A stretch of DNA of 41,864 bases from positions 1-41,864 of the forward strand of contig JBGAVT010000010.1 in the NCBI GenBank assembly GCA_044227985.1, given 5' to 3'. Positions 32,914 to 41,641 of the stretch are shown piece by piece. The notes beneath the pieces are model-generated. The model did not search any database and was not told where the DNA came from. It worked only from the letters and a program-made list of their open reading frames with translations. The DNA is from CAZUNB01 sp044227985. GTDB lineage: Bacteria; Patescibacteriota; Saccharimonadia; Saccharimonadales; JAGPDM01. The position numbers and the translations under genes were made by a program. Position 1 is the stretch's first letter, and each line of letters opens with the position of its first letter.

Positions 32914-35394
32914 ATGTCACGGTCACACTTATTTGATTTTTCACCGTATGCCGACAGGCTAACCAACAATGCCAAAGAGAGCTTAATCGCGGCTGATGAG
33001 ATTGCACGTGGATTTGGAAGTAGCTATATCGGCACTGAGCATATTTTGCTCGGTGTCCTGTCTCAAAATTCATCTGTTGGAGCTCAAATGCTTGATACTG
33101 CTGGCGTTGACTTTGAACGTGCTAAAACAGCGCTTAATCTAACTCCCCGAGTCCGTATTCAACAGGCTGATGCTCGCGGCCTCAGTGAGACTGCCAAGTT
33201 GACGCTTAAGATGAGTTGGGATATTGCCCGCGAATTCAATCAAATGTATTGCGGAACCGAACACATCCTTTTCTGTCTGATTAACCAAAAGAACGCTCGC
33301 TCAACTATCCTACTCGGGGATATGAGAGTTGATGTAGATAACTTGAAAGGCTCAGTTGAAAGCTATCTTAACAACCAGCAATACGAAGCTGAGTCAGACA
33401 CCTCAAACAATAAGTCGCGGACTCGAAGCAAAAAACGTTCTGCTATCGACTACTTTGGTATCGATCTTACAAAGCAAGCTCAAAACAATGAACTTGATCC
33501 GTTAATTGGTCGAGAAGATCAACTACTTCGAATGATTACAATCTTGGTGCGACGGACCAAAAATAATCCCGTTTTACTTGGTGAGGCAGGTGTTGGTAAG
33601 ACGGCTATCGTTGAAGGGCTTGCGCAAAAAATTGTTAATGATGATGTGCCTGAACCTCTACTCGATAAACGGATCATTTCACTAGATTTAACGAGTTTAG
33701 TCGCAGGAACAAAATATCGCGGTGAGTTTGAAGGTCGCTTAAAGAAAATGATGGAAGAGCTGCAGGATGATCCAAACATTATTTTGTTTATTGATGAGCT
33801 GCATTTAATTATGGGTGCAGGCTCAGCTGAGGGATCAATGGATGTTGCCAATTTACTTAAGCCTGCTTTGGCTCGTGGGCAGTTACGAGTGATCGGCGCT
33901 ACCACAGATGCTGAATATCGTAAGTTCATCGAAAAAGATAGCGCACTAGAGCGACGCTTCCAAGCTGTTAATGTTCCTGAGACTAGTCCTGAGCAAACTG
34001 TTGCTATTCTTAAGGGCCTGCGTAAACACTACCAAGATCATCATGGTGTGAAGATCTCAGAAGAAATCTTGCCGAAAGTTGTTCACATAGCAAATCGATA
34101 CATTAACGATCGTCAATTGCCTGATAAAGCGGTTGACTTAATCGACGAAGGCTCTGCTTTCGTTAGGATTAGCAATGGTGTGATTGACTCCGAACAACGT
34201 GAATTACAACGATCACTAAGGGGTGTGCAACGACAAATGGAGCAATCAGTTGATGACGAAGATTATGAGCGCGCAGCCCTTTATAAAACTCGATATGCAC
34301 AGTTGCGAACAAAGCTCGAAGATTCTCGAGCCAAAGCGAGTGAAAAGCAAAATCTAAAACTTCATGAGGATGACATCGCTGAAGTTGTCGCTAATATGAC
34401 AGGAATTCCACTACAAAAAATCGTTCGACAAGAGGCTAATCATTTATTGCAGCTAGAATCTCATCTGAGTAAGAAAATAATCGGGCAGAAAGATGCAGTT
34501 AAAGCAGTTAGTAAAGCTATTCGCCGTAACCGTAGTGGCGTTTCTGATAGTAGACGACCAATTGGTTCATTTATTTTCCTCGGTCCTAGTGGCGTCGGTA
34601 AGACTGAACTAGCTAGAGTCCTGGCTCGCGATCTTTTCGACAGTGAAGATTCGTTGGTAAAGATCGATATGAGTGAATTCAGCGAACGGCATACCGCCGC
34701 CAGATTAGTTGGTGCTCCTGCAGGCTTTGTAGGTTATGAGGAGGGCGGTCAGTTAACTGATAAAATTCGAAAAAATCCTTACAGCTTGTTATTATTCGAT
34801 GAGATTGAAAAAGCTCATCCTGATGTATTCAACTTGTTACTTCAAATACTAGAAGATGGTCGTTTAAGTGATGCGAAAGGCCGATCAGTCGATTTCACCA
34901 ACACGATCGTTATTATGACTAGCAATATCGGAGCTTCAAACTTACGAAAAGAGGCAACACTTGGTTTCCGTGTTAAAAAGAATAGCGAAAAAGAAGAATT
35001 AGATAGCTTGCATGCTGAAGTTAGTGAAAAGGTTTTAGCTGATTTGCGCATGAGTATGCGACCGGAGCTGCTCAATCGTCTCGATAAAATAATCGTATTT
35101 CAAGCTTTGACAAAAGCTGAGGCTAAAAAAGTACTCAATCTCCAGCTCAAAGAACTAAGCGACCGTCTTAACGAACAACACCTTGGTATTATAGTAAGCG
35201 CAACTGCCAAAAACCTACTACTAAAGCAGGGCTATTCTGCGATAGACGGAGTCCGCCCACTGCGCCGAACAATTCAAGACAACATTGAAGATAGATTGGC
35301 TGAAGGAGTGCTCTCACATGAATATAAAGCCGGTGATGTGGTACAGGTAGATACAAGTAAAGGTGAGCTTAGCTTTTCTGTCGATGCAGAATAG
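32914..35394 (+). CDS. clpC: ClpC-type ATP-dependent Clp protease ATPase
   Basis: Hsp100 unfoldase delivering substrates to ClpP, 826 aa. Clp N-domain repeats lie at 1-150. The first AAA has Walker A GEAGVGKT (223-230) and Walker B FIDELH (292-297); the UVR-like middle region is about 436-470 (DDEDYERAALYKTRYAQLR), which is typical of ClpC. The second AAA has GPSGVGKT (557-564) and Walker B LLFDEIEKAHPD. The ribosome site AGGAG is a few nt before the ATG. It is the CIRCE-controlled first gene. The next gene follows after 38 bp. Confidence 0.96.
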   Translation: MSRSHLFDFSPYADRLTNNAKESLIAADEIARGFGSSYIGTEHILLGVLSQNSSVGAQMLDTAGVDFERAKTALNLTPRVRIQQADARGLSETAKLTLKMSWDIAREFNQMYCGTEHILFCLINQKNARSTILLGDMRVDVDNLKGSVESYLNNQQYEAESDTSNNKSRTRSKKRSAIDYFGIDLTKQAQNNELDPLIGREDQLLRMITILVRRTKNNPVLLGEAGVGKTAIVEGLAQKIVNDDVPEPLLDKRIISLDLTSLVAGTKYRGEFEGRLKKMMEELQDDPNIILFIDELHLIMGAGSAEGSMDVANLLKPALARGQLRVIGATTDAEYRKFIEKDSALERRFQAVNVPETSPEQTVAILKGLRKHYQDHHGVKISEEILPKVVHIANRYINDRQLPDKAVDLIDEGSAFVRISNGVIDSEQRELQRSLRGVQRQMEQSVDDEDYERAALYKTRYAQLRTKLEDSRAKASEKQNLKLHEDDIAEVVANMTGIPLQKIVRQEANHLLQLESHLSKKIIGQKDAVKAVSKAIRRNRSGVSDSRRPIGSFIFLGPSGVGKTELARVLARDLFDSEDSLVKIDMSEFSERHTAARLVGAPAGFVGYEEGGQLTDKIRKNPYSLLLFDEIEKAHPDVFNLLLQILEDGRLSDAKGRSVDFTNTIVIMTSNIGASNLRKEATLGFRVKKNSEKEELDSLHAEVSEKVLADLRMSMRPELLNRLDKIIVFQALTKAEAKKVLNLQLKELSDRLNEQHLGIIVSATAKNLLLKQGYSAIDGVRPLRRTIQDNIEDRLAEGVLSHEYKAGDVVQVDTSKGELSFSVDAE

Positions 35395-35432
35395 GCGATA
35401 TCCAAACGACGTATGTTAATCTAAGGGGTGAG

Positions 35433-36431
35433 ATGGCAAGAGGAAAAAAGAGTTTTGCACGAGTAATAGTAGGTAGCTTGCTTGTGCCCGCAATACTGAT
35501 TGGTGGACTAGCGACTATTTTTCTCAATTATACTGCGATTCATGACTGGTATGTACTGAAAGACTATCAGCCAAGCGACCGAATTGAAGCTTATGCCGCT
35601 AGCACCACCATGACTGATGAAGGTAAACGGATTTTTTATGTATCTGATCCCGAGGTAGATGAGAAGGAAACATTTAACTCCAATTGTCCTTTTCCAGAAT
35701 ATACCTATGTTCTTGGCTGCTATGATGAAAAAAGAGTCTTTATATTAAACGTTGATGAATCGTCATTAAAAAAAGTCGAAGACGTTACAGCTGCACATGA
35801 GATGCTTCATGCTGCCTATAAGCGTTTATCAAAAAACAATGCCGAGAAAAATAGAGTTGACGCTCTTCTAGAGGAACAGCTTAATAAAATAACTGAGACG
35901 GATTTTCTTGATACTGTAAAACAATACCGTGAAGCTGATGCGAGCGTTGTCAATAATGAACTTCACTCTCTCATCGCAACAGAAGTTAGCGATATATCTC
36001 CTGAACTCGAAGAGTATTATTCTCGTTATTTCCAAGATCGTCAGTCTATAGTCTCGATGCATAAAGCATATTCACGGGTTTTTAAGGATATCGAGCAGCA
36101 AGCTAATAGTCTTTATGCCGAAATGAATAATCTGCAATCAACAATCAACCAACAAGAGGCTAGTCTAGCTGCAATTAATATTGAGCTTAGTTCCATTAAC
36201 TCACAGCTCGATGGTTATTCAAAAGATGAGAACATATCCAGCTATAATAGTTTGATACCTCGTCAGAATCAGCTCGTTAGGTCGTATAACAATATGCTTA
36301 CAAGCTATAATGCGAATATTGATACGTATAATACAAAGATTTCTGTGTATAACGATATCGTGATCCGTCAACAAGATTTACAGAAATCCATTAACTCAAA
36401 ATATAAAGAACCTGTAAAGAAGGAAATTTAA
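35433..36431 (+). CDS. Membrane-anchored HExxH protein with long coiled coil (putative metallopeptidase)
   Basis: 332 aa. One N-terminal membrane segment (10-32), then an extracytoplasmic region. C85 and C96 could form a disulfide. HEMLHAAYKRL at 122-132 is an HExxH zinc motif, preceded by DVTAA as in many peptidases; E176, H178 or E184 in NNELHSLIATE are candidates for the third ligand. Residues ~200-330 form a long coiled coil. I do not recognise a peptidase family. The ribosome site AAGGGGTGAG is strong. It lies 5 bp upstream of radA, so cotranscription with radA and the PIN-TRAM gene is likely. Confidence 0.7.
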   Translation: MARGKKSFARVIVGSLLVPAILIGGLATIFLNYTAIHDWYVLKDYQPSDRIEAYAASTTMTDEGKRIFYVSDPEVDEKETFNSNCPFPEYTYVLGCYDEKRVFILNVDESSLKKVEDVTAAHEMLHAAYKRLSKNNAEKNRVDALLEEQLNKITETDFLDTVKQYREADASVVNNELHSLIATEVSDISPELEEYYSRYFQDRQSIVSMHKAYSRVFKDIEQQANSLYAEMNNLQSTINQQEASLAAINIELSSINSQLDGYSKDENISSYNSLIPRQNQLVRSYNNMLTSYNANIDTYNTKISVYNDIVIRQQDLQKSINSKYKEPVKKEI

Positions 36432-36436
36432 CGTAG

Positions 36437-37774
36437 ATGGCAAAGAAAAGCGCGCCCCAATATGTTTGTGAGAATTGTGGTGATACTTTCTCAAAATGGT
36501 CGGGTAAGTGTGACAGCTGTGATAGCTGGAATACACTAGTAGAATTCAAAGCTGCTAACGTAAGCGGTGGTAAGACTAGTTCACAGGGATCGGCATTAAA
36601 GAGCACTACGATAGCAATTGAGAAGAAGGCTGTCCAGAAACGTATTAGCACCGAGATGTCATCAGTCGACGAAGTACTTGGTGGTGGTCTCGTGGCTGGG
36701 AGCGTCGTCCTGATCGCGGGTGAACCAGGGATAGGTAAATCAACTATCTTGTTGCAGGTCGCCGCCGCTATATCAAAAAAACAAAAAACTTTATATGTCA
36801 GTGGTGAGGAATCGAACCATCAAGTCGCAGTTAGAGCTGCGCGCCTTGGGTTAGGTTCATCAGAGCTTGAATTTGCAGCCTCGACTTCGACCGATGATAT
36901 CACTCAAACGATAGCTCAAAATGATCATGCTATTGTTATCGTCGATTCGATCCAAACTATTGGTCTGTCAAGCGTTGACAGTGCACCCGGTAGCGTTAGC
37001 CAGATAACGAAGTCGGCTCAGCAGCTCCAAGCAATTGCCAAACAAACCAACACAACCCTATTGATTGTTGGGCATGTTACCAAAGAAGGTTCAATTGCAG
37101 GACCAAAAATACTTGAACACTTGGTTGACGTCGTCCTACAGTTAGAAGGCGATCGTTACGGTGGCTTTAAAATGCTTCGAGCAGTCAAGAATCGGTTTGG
37201 TAGTACTAACGAACTTGGTATTTTTGAGATGAAAGAAAAAGGGCTTGTTCCGGTCGAAAATCCATCAGCAGCGCTTTTAGCTGAGCGACAAACGACTGAT
37301 GGTTCTGTTGTTCTAGCCGCGCTAGAGGGCAGTCGTGCTATCTTAGTAGAGGTTCAGGCTTTAGTTGGTGCAACTAGTTTTGGTTATCCAAAGCGCACAG
37401 CGGTAGGGATCGATCTTAATCGCTTGAATTTATTAGTTGCTGTGCTCAACCAGCGCACAAAGCTCGATCTTAGCGATAAAGATGTCTACGTAAACATTGT
37501 TGGTGGTATTAAAATCAATGAGCCAGCCGCTGATCTAGCTGTCACCATGGCAATTGCTAGTGCTGCTAAGGGGATGTCACTCCCAGAGGATTGTGTTGTC
37601 TTCGGTGAGGTTGGCTTGAGTGGGGAGGTGCGCTCAGTTGCGCAGGCAGATAAGCGAATAGCCGAAGCGAAAAAACTTGGGTTCACAAACATCATCGGTC
37701 CCAAGGGTTCATACGACAAGAACAGTGGCATCGGTAATCTTCGAGATGCGCTGAATACATATTTAAAAAAATAA
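36437..37774 (+). CDS. radA: DNA repair protein RadA
   Basis: RecA-like branch-migration helicase acting in recombination, 445 aa. The N-terminal zinc finger has C11, C14, C25 and C28 (CENC...CDSC). Walker A GEPGIGKS is at 95-102. The RadA signature KNRFG is at 251-255. The C-terminal ~170 residues are the Lon-like domain (GGIKINEPAADLAVTMAIASAAK). The ribosome site is weak and the gene follows the preceding stop by only 5 nt, so coupling is likely. Confidence 0.97.
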   Translation: MAKKSAPQYVCENCGDTFSKWSGKCDSCDSWNTLVEFKAANVSGGKTSSQGSALKSTTIAIEKKAVQKRISTEMSSVDEVLGGGLVAGSVVLIAGEPGIGKSTILLQVAAAISKKQKTLYVSGEESNHQVAVRAARLGLGSSELEFAASTSTDDITQTIAQNDHAIVIVDSIQTIGLSSVDSAPGSVSQITKSAQQLQAIAKQTNTTLLIVGHVTKEGSIAGPKILEHLVDVVLQLEGDRYGGFKMLRAVKNRFGSTNELGIFEMKEKGLVPVENPSAALLAERQTTDGSVVLAALEGSRAILVEVQALVGATSFGYPKRTAVGIDLNRLNLLVAVLNQRTKLDLSDKDVYVNIVGGIKINEPAADLAVTMAIASAAKGMSLPEDCVVFGEVGLSGEVRSVAQADKRIAEAKKLGFTNIIGPKGSYDKNSGIGNLRDALNTYLKK

Positions 37775-37789
37775 TAAGGAAAACATTAC

Positions 37790-38512
37790 ATGATTTACAC
37801 ATCCATCATTTTATTAATTCAGACTGTTTTTTTGGTTTACGTCATCATTACTATGAAAAGCAAAAATACAGATAATACTCAAACTTCTCACGCAAATAGT
37901 GGTAACGAGGTATTGATTGATACCTGTGCCCTTATTGATGGACGTATTCTAGAGCTAGCAAGAACTGGGTTTATTCCAGGTACGCTACTTGTACCACAAT
38001 TTGTAATTTTAGAGCTACAAGGACTTGCAGACGGTAAAGATCCTATGAAACGTGCCCGAGCTAGGGACGGTTTGGACGCCATTTCTGCATTACAAAAAAA
38101 TAAAGCGGTCGATCTGCAAATTATCCGTGAATTAGCTGACGATGATAGAGCGGTTGATGACAAGCTTGTTCTACTTGCTAAAAAACGAAAAGCATCGCTC
38201 TATACTACCGATTATAATTTGAATAAAGTCGCAGATATCGAAGGAGTTTTAGTTTTAAATGTTAACGAGTTATCACAACTGCTTCGTCCTGTTATATTGC
38301 CAGGACAAAAAATAGAGATTAAGTTGGTTCAAAAAGGTAGTGATCGTGGGCAAGCTATTGGCTATCTAGACGATGGCACAATGGTTGTGGTCGATAAAGG
38401 CGCTAAAAGTATTGGCAAGACGGTTAATGTCGAAATTGGTCGTAGCCTACAGACAGTTGCTGGTAAAATGATGTTCGCGGAACTTGTTGGATCAAAACCT
38501 GCCGATAAGTAA
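37790..38512 (+). CDS. PIN-TRAM domain protein with one membrane segment (YacL-like)
   Basis: 240 aa. TM segment 2-22, then a PIN nuclease domain: D44 in LIDTCALIDGR, E75 in QFVILELQGLAD, D123/D124 in AVDDKL and D141 in YTTDYN make the acidic active site. A TRAM domain follows from ~175 (LPGQKIEIKLVQKGSDRGQAIGYLDDGTMVVVDKG). YacL proteins of Firmicutes have the same PIN-TRAM end but a four-helix membrane part; here only one segment remains. An RNase activity is likely, and membrane location suggests coupling to envelope or translation sites. Ribosome site AAGGA is present. The gene is 15 bp after radA. Confidence 0.85.
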   Translation: MIYTSIILLIQTVFLVYVIITMKSKNTDNTQTSHANSGNEVLIDTCALIDGRILELARTGFIPGTLLVPQFVILELQGLADGKDPMKRARARDGLDAISALQKNKAVDLQIIRELADDDRAVDDKLVLLAKKRKASLYTTDYNLNKVADIEGVLVLNVNELSQLLRPVILPGQKIEIKLVQKGSDRGQAIGYLDDGTMVVVDKGAKSIGKTVNVEIGRSLQTVAGKMMFAELVGSKPADK

Positions 38513-38521
38513 TTAATAACT

Positions 38522-41500
38522 CTATGTACTAAAGCTACCACTCTTTGATGTGCCAGACGAGCTTGTGATGGTGAATGTGCAAGATTTACCACCGCTAACG
38601 CCCCCGATACTGTATGAAGTTCCAGCAGTTGATGTGCTTCCAGATGGTCCACCGCTACAATTCCAGCTTACCAAGTAGTTTGATGCGGAAGGTTCTGAGG
38701 TCCACTTTAAGGTCTTGTTGCCACCTCCAACATTACCACTAGGTCCGATGATATCAAATCCGTTACTAGCACCAGCTACCGTGACAGTGCTACTACCTTC
38801 GACTTCATATTTAGCTTTATCTACCACTTTTACACTGACATTGTGCGATCCGCCAGTCAGATTAGTCTCAATACTGAATGCTCCTGACCCAGAAGCATTA
38901 GTAGCGCCAACCTGTGCACCATCAACAGAGAAGTTGACGGATTCAAGAGCGTGAGTTCCTTGTGACACTGTAGCAGTCAATCGATAACGACCACCTCCAA
39001 TATCAGTTGCAGATATTGAACTAATAGCGGCTTTAGTATCGTCGCATTTATGAATGTCGTCTTTCTCGGATGCGTTAGCAGATGCGCCACCCCCTCCGCC
39101 TGCAGCTCTTCCACGGCTTGCTGCCCATGCTCGTATTGGCTTAAGCCAACTCGCATACATTGGATCTGAGCTTGGTATCTCAGCATCAATTCCATTTGAA
39201 CTAACTTGCTCCCTGGTATTTGCCGGTGTGCAATCAGTCGCCAATTTGCCTGATACCGTATCTATGACAAACTGCTGTTTTGATTCGACTTTACCGGGTG
39301 TGTAATAACTAGGGAATAAATCAGTCGTTTTTTTGCCACCGCCACTAGTCGGAATTTTGCCAGTATCAAGATCGAGCGTGACTTGCTTTAGGCCTTTTGG
39401 CTTTTCGAAGTCTTTACCTTCCCAGCCATTCTGGGCGTGAATATCATTCATGAAACTTACAAATATTGGCGCAATACTTAGTGACGATTGACGGTAGCCC
39501 ATTCGTTTGTTGTCATGATTACCGACCCAAACCCCTGCAGTAATGTAGTCGCTATAGCCCATTGTCCAGAAGTCTTTTACGTCACTTGTCGTTCCAGTTT
39601 TAACGGCAACATTGTTCTTTAGGCCGTTCAACACGCCCGCTCGAACACTTCTGTCGCTGAGCATATCACCAATTAGGTATGCAACTTGGTCATCGAGAAC
39701 TCGCTTTCCTGGCTGCTTATTGTTTTCTTGCAAAACCTCACCCTTACTATTAGTGACTTTCAGGATGTATGTTTGGTCGTAATGAACACCGTTAGTAGCA
39801 AACGAACCGTAGGCTGTTACCATGTCACTGAGTTTAACTTCGCCTGCACCTAAAACTATCGCTAGACCGTAGCGTTCACGATCATTCAGACTTGAGATCC
39901 CTTGCGACTTGGCCTGTGCAATCACATTATCAATACCAGCTATGTGTAGTGCTTTTACAGCCGGAATGTTGAGTGATTGACCTAAAGCTCGACGGATTGG
40001 GATCGCACCATTGAACTGCTTTTCATTAAAGTTTAGTGGCACATAACCGTTAAAGTCTGTTTTAAGATCGTATAGGGTGCTACCAGGGCCCCATTTTCCA
40101 GTTTCGAACAATTCTGCATATGCATATGGCTTAAAGCTTGAACCAGGCTGTCGAAGCGCGGTGGCTGCATTGTACGAGCCATAATCTTTGTAGCCATACT
40201 CGCGACTTCCAACCATTGCCATTATCTGTCCATTTCTTTGATCACCAGCAGTCAAAGCCATATTATCTCCACCAACGCTGTCGACGAGCGGAAGAAAATC
40301 TTTTACTGTTTTTTCAGCTAAGGTTTGTGTTGGAAGATCGAGTGTTGTCTTGACCTCCAGACCACCTTGGCGGACTAGTGCCTGACCGTATGTTTCAAGT
40401 AGCTGTTTTTGTACTTCGTCTACGAAATGAGGTGCGATTGCATCTTTGTATGGATTGAATGAACAGTTAACTCTAGACAATGTGTCCGCTTCAGTTGCAT
40501 CTTTCGCCTGTTTGGCATCGATATCTCCAGTTTTTTTCATATTTGAAATGACCCGATCTTGGCGTACCAAAAACTGATCTTTCGTGAATCGAGATTGGTC
40601 ACACGGATTATATAATCCAGGTTGCTGAGGGATTGACGCTAAGAAAGCGGCTTCATCCACTGTTAAATCTTTAGCAGATTTATCAAAGTAATTTTGAGCA
40701 GCTGATTCAACGCCATAAATAGTACCACCATATGGAATTTCGTTGAGATACAAATTTAATATTTCGTCTTTTGAATATATTCTTTCTAATTCAACCGACA
40801 GAATTAATTCTTTGATTTTACGCGTATAGCTTTTTTCTTTCGTTAAGAATGAGTTCTTTACATATTGTTGAGTAATCGTCGATCCACCTTGAACACTTCC
40901 GGTTTTGCCAAGTGCATTATTGATAAAGGCGCGAGTAATTCCCCGCAAACTGAAACCACCATGCTGATAAAAATCCTGATCTTCGATCGCGATTGTTGCT
41001 TCTTTAATATTCGGTGACATGTCTTTGAATTTAACAATTCGACGATTTTGGTCGCCACTGAGTTCGAATAATAATGTTTTACCAGTTCTATCATAGAATC
41101 GAGTATTTTCAGCCAAAACTTTACTATTTACCTCGTCAGGATTCGGTAACTCGCTACGGAAATATGCATAAACCCCAAAACTTGCTACTACCAGAACTAT
41201 AAAACCTGCAGCACCGAGTTTAAGCATCATTTTACCGCCGCGTTTGCTGAACCAATATTTAGCTACACGTTTAGGGTGGAGTCGCCAAAGAATTCGTTTT
41301 ATTCGACCTTCAGGAGCATTCTTAAGATAAGTACGGCGATTATGTTCTTTTTTGCTTAACTTTGTATGGTTTTTCTTACCAACTTGTCGTAATTTACTAC
41401 TTGCATCTCGTGCTTTTGATCTGCGTGGTTTGCGGCCTCGAAGCCGTATGTTAGATTTAATTGTATCTTTCTTCGTCTTTACTGACGAACTGATAGTCTT

Positions 41501-41539
41501 TTTGGGCGATTGTTTCCCACTAGGTTTCTTCACTGGCAT
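38522..41539 (-). CDS. ponA: Class A penicillin-binding protein (PBP1A-like) with Ig-like C-terminal extension
   Basis: Bifunctional peptidoglycan glycosyltransferase/transpeptidase, 1005 aa. A strongly basic cytoplasmic N-terminus (1-105) precedes a TM segment (107-127). Glycosyltransferase: catalytic E186 in EDQDFYQHGG, then GGSTITQQYVKN (218-229). Transpeptidase: SSFK at 467-470, SLN at 522-524, KTGT at 647-650. After ~740 comes a linker with a glycine run (814-818). Then two Ig/FnIII-like regions follow (about 835-925 and 930-1005). The extension is rich in Gly, Ser and Thr and is likely exposed. The gene is convergent with the PIN-TRAM gene, 9 bp apart. Ribosome site GGGAAAG. Confidence 0.95.
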   Translation of the reverse strand: MPVKKPSGKQSPKKTISSSVKTKKDTIKSNIRLRGRKPRRSKARDASSKLRQVGKKNHTKLSKKEHNRRTYLKNAPEGRIKRILWRLHPKRVAKYWFSKRGGKMMLKLGAAGFIVLVVASFGVYAYFRSELPNPDEVNSKVLAENTRFYDRTGKTLLFELSGDQNRRIVKFKDMSPNIKEATIAIEDQDFYQHGGFSLRGITRAFINNALGKTGSVQGGSTITQQYVKNSFLTKEKSYTRKIKELILSVELERIYSKDEILNLYLNEIPYGGTIYGVESAAQNYFDKSAKDLTVDEAAFLASIPQQPGLYNPCDQSRFTKDQFLVRQDRVISNMKKTGDIDAKQAKDATEADTLSRVNCSFNPYKDAIAPHFVDEVQKQLLETYGQALVRQGGLEVKTTLDLPTQTLAEKTVKDFLPLVDSVGGDNMALTAGDQRNGQIMAMVGSREYGYKDYGSYNAATALRQPGSSFKPYAYAELFETGKWGPGSTLYDLKTDFNGYVPLNFNEKQFNGAIPIRRALGQSLNIPAVKALHIAGIDNVIAQAKSQGISSLNDRERYGLAIVLGAGEVKLSDMVTAYGSFATNGVHYDQTYILKVTNSKGEVLQENNKQPGKRVLDDQVAYLIGDMLSDRSVRAGVLNGLKNNVAVKTGTTSDVKDFWTMGYSDYITAGVWVGNHDNKRMGYRQSSLSIAPIFVSFMNDIHAQNGWEGKDFEKPKGLKQVTLDLDTGKIPTSGGGKKTTDLFPSYYTPGKVESKQQFVIDTVSGKLATDCTPANTREQVSSNGIDAEIPSSDPMYASWLKPIRAWAASRGRAAGGGGGASANASEKDDIHKCDDTKAAISSISATDIGGGRYRLTATVSQGTHALESVNFSVDGAQVGATNASGSGAFSIETNLTGGSHNVSVKVVDKAKYEVEGSSTVTVAGASNGFDIIGPSGNVGGGNKTLKWTSEPSASNYLVSWNCSGGPSGSTSTAGTSYSIGGVSGGKSCTFTITSSSGTSKSGSFST

Positions 41540-41575
41540 AGAATTCTTTCCCGCTTATGGATAGTCTTGAAGCAT

Positions 41576-41584
41576 AGTATATCA
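41576..41584 (-). promoter_or_regulatory. Extended -10 promoter for the PBP gene
   Basis: Minus strand TGATATACT. The leader would be ~30 nt with GGGAAAG. A second TATAAT lies upstream on the minus strand, near 41599-41604. Confidence 0.5.
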
Positions 41585-41625
41585 CGCTCAATACAGTTCA
41601 TTATAGCTTATTTTGTCGAATTTTA

Positions 41626-41634
41626 TGATAGAAT
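41626..41634 (+). promoter_or_regulatory. Extended -10 promoter for tyrS
   Basis: TGATAGAAT, ending 7 nt before the ATG at 41642. No ribosome site; leaderless. Confidence 0.55.
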
Positions 41635-41641
41635 ATGGCAT

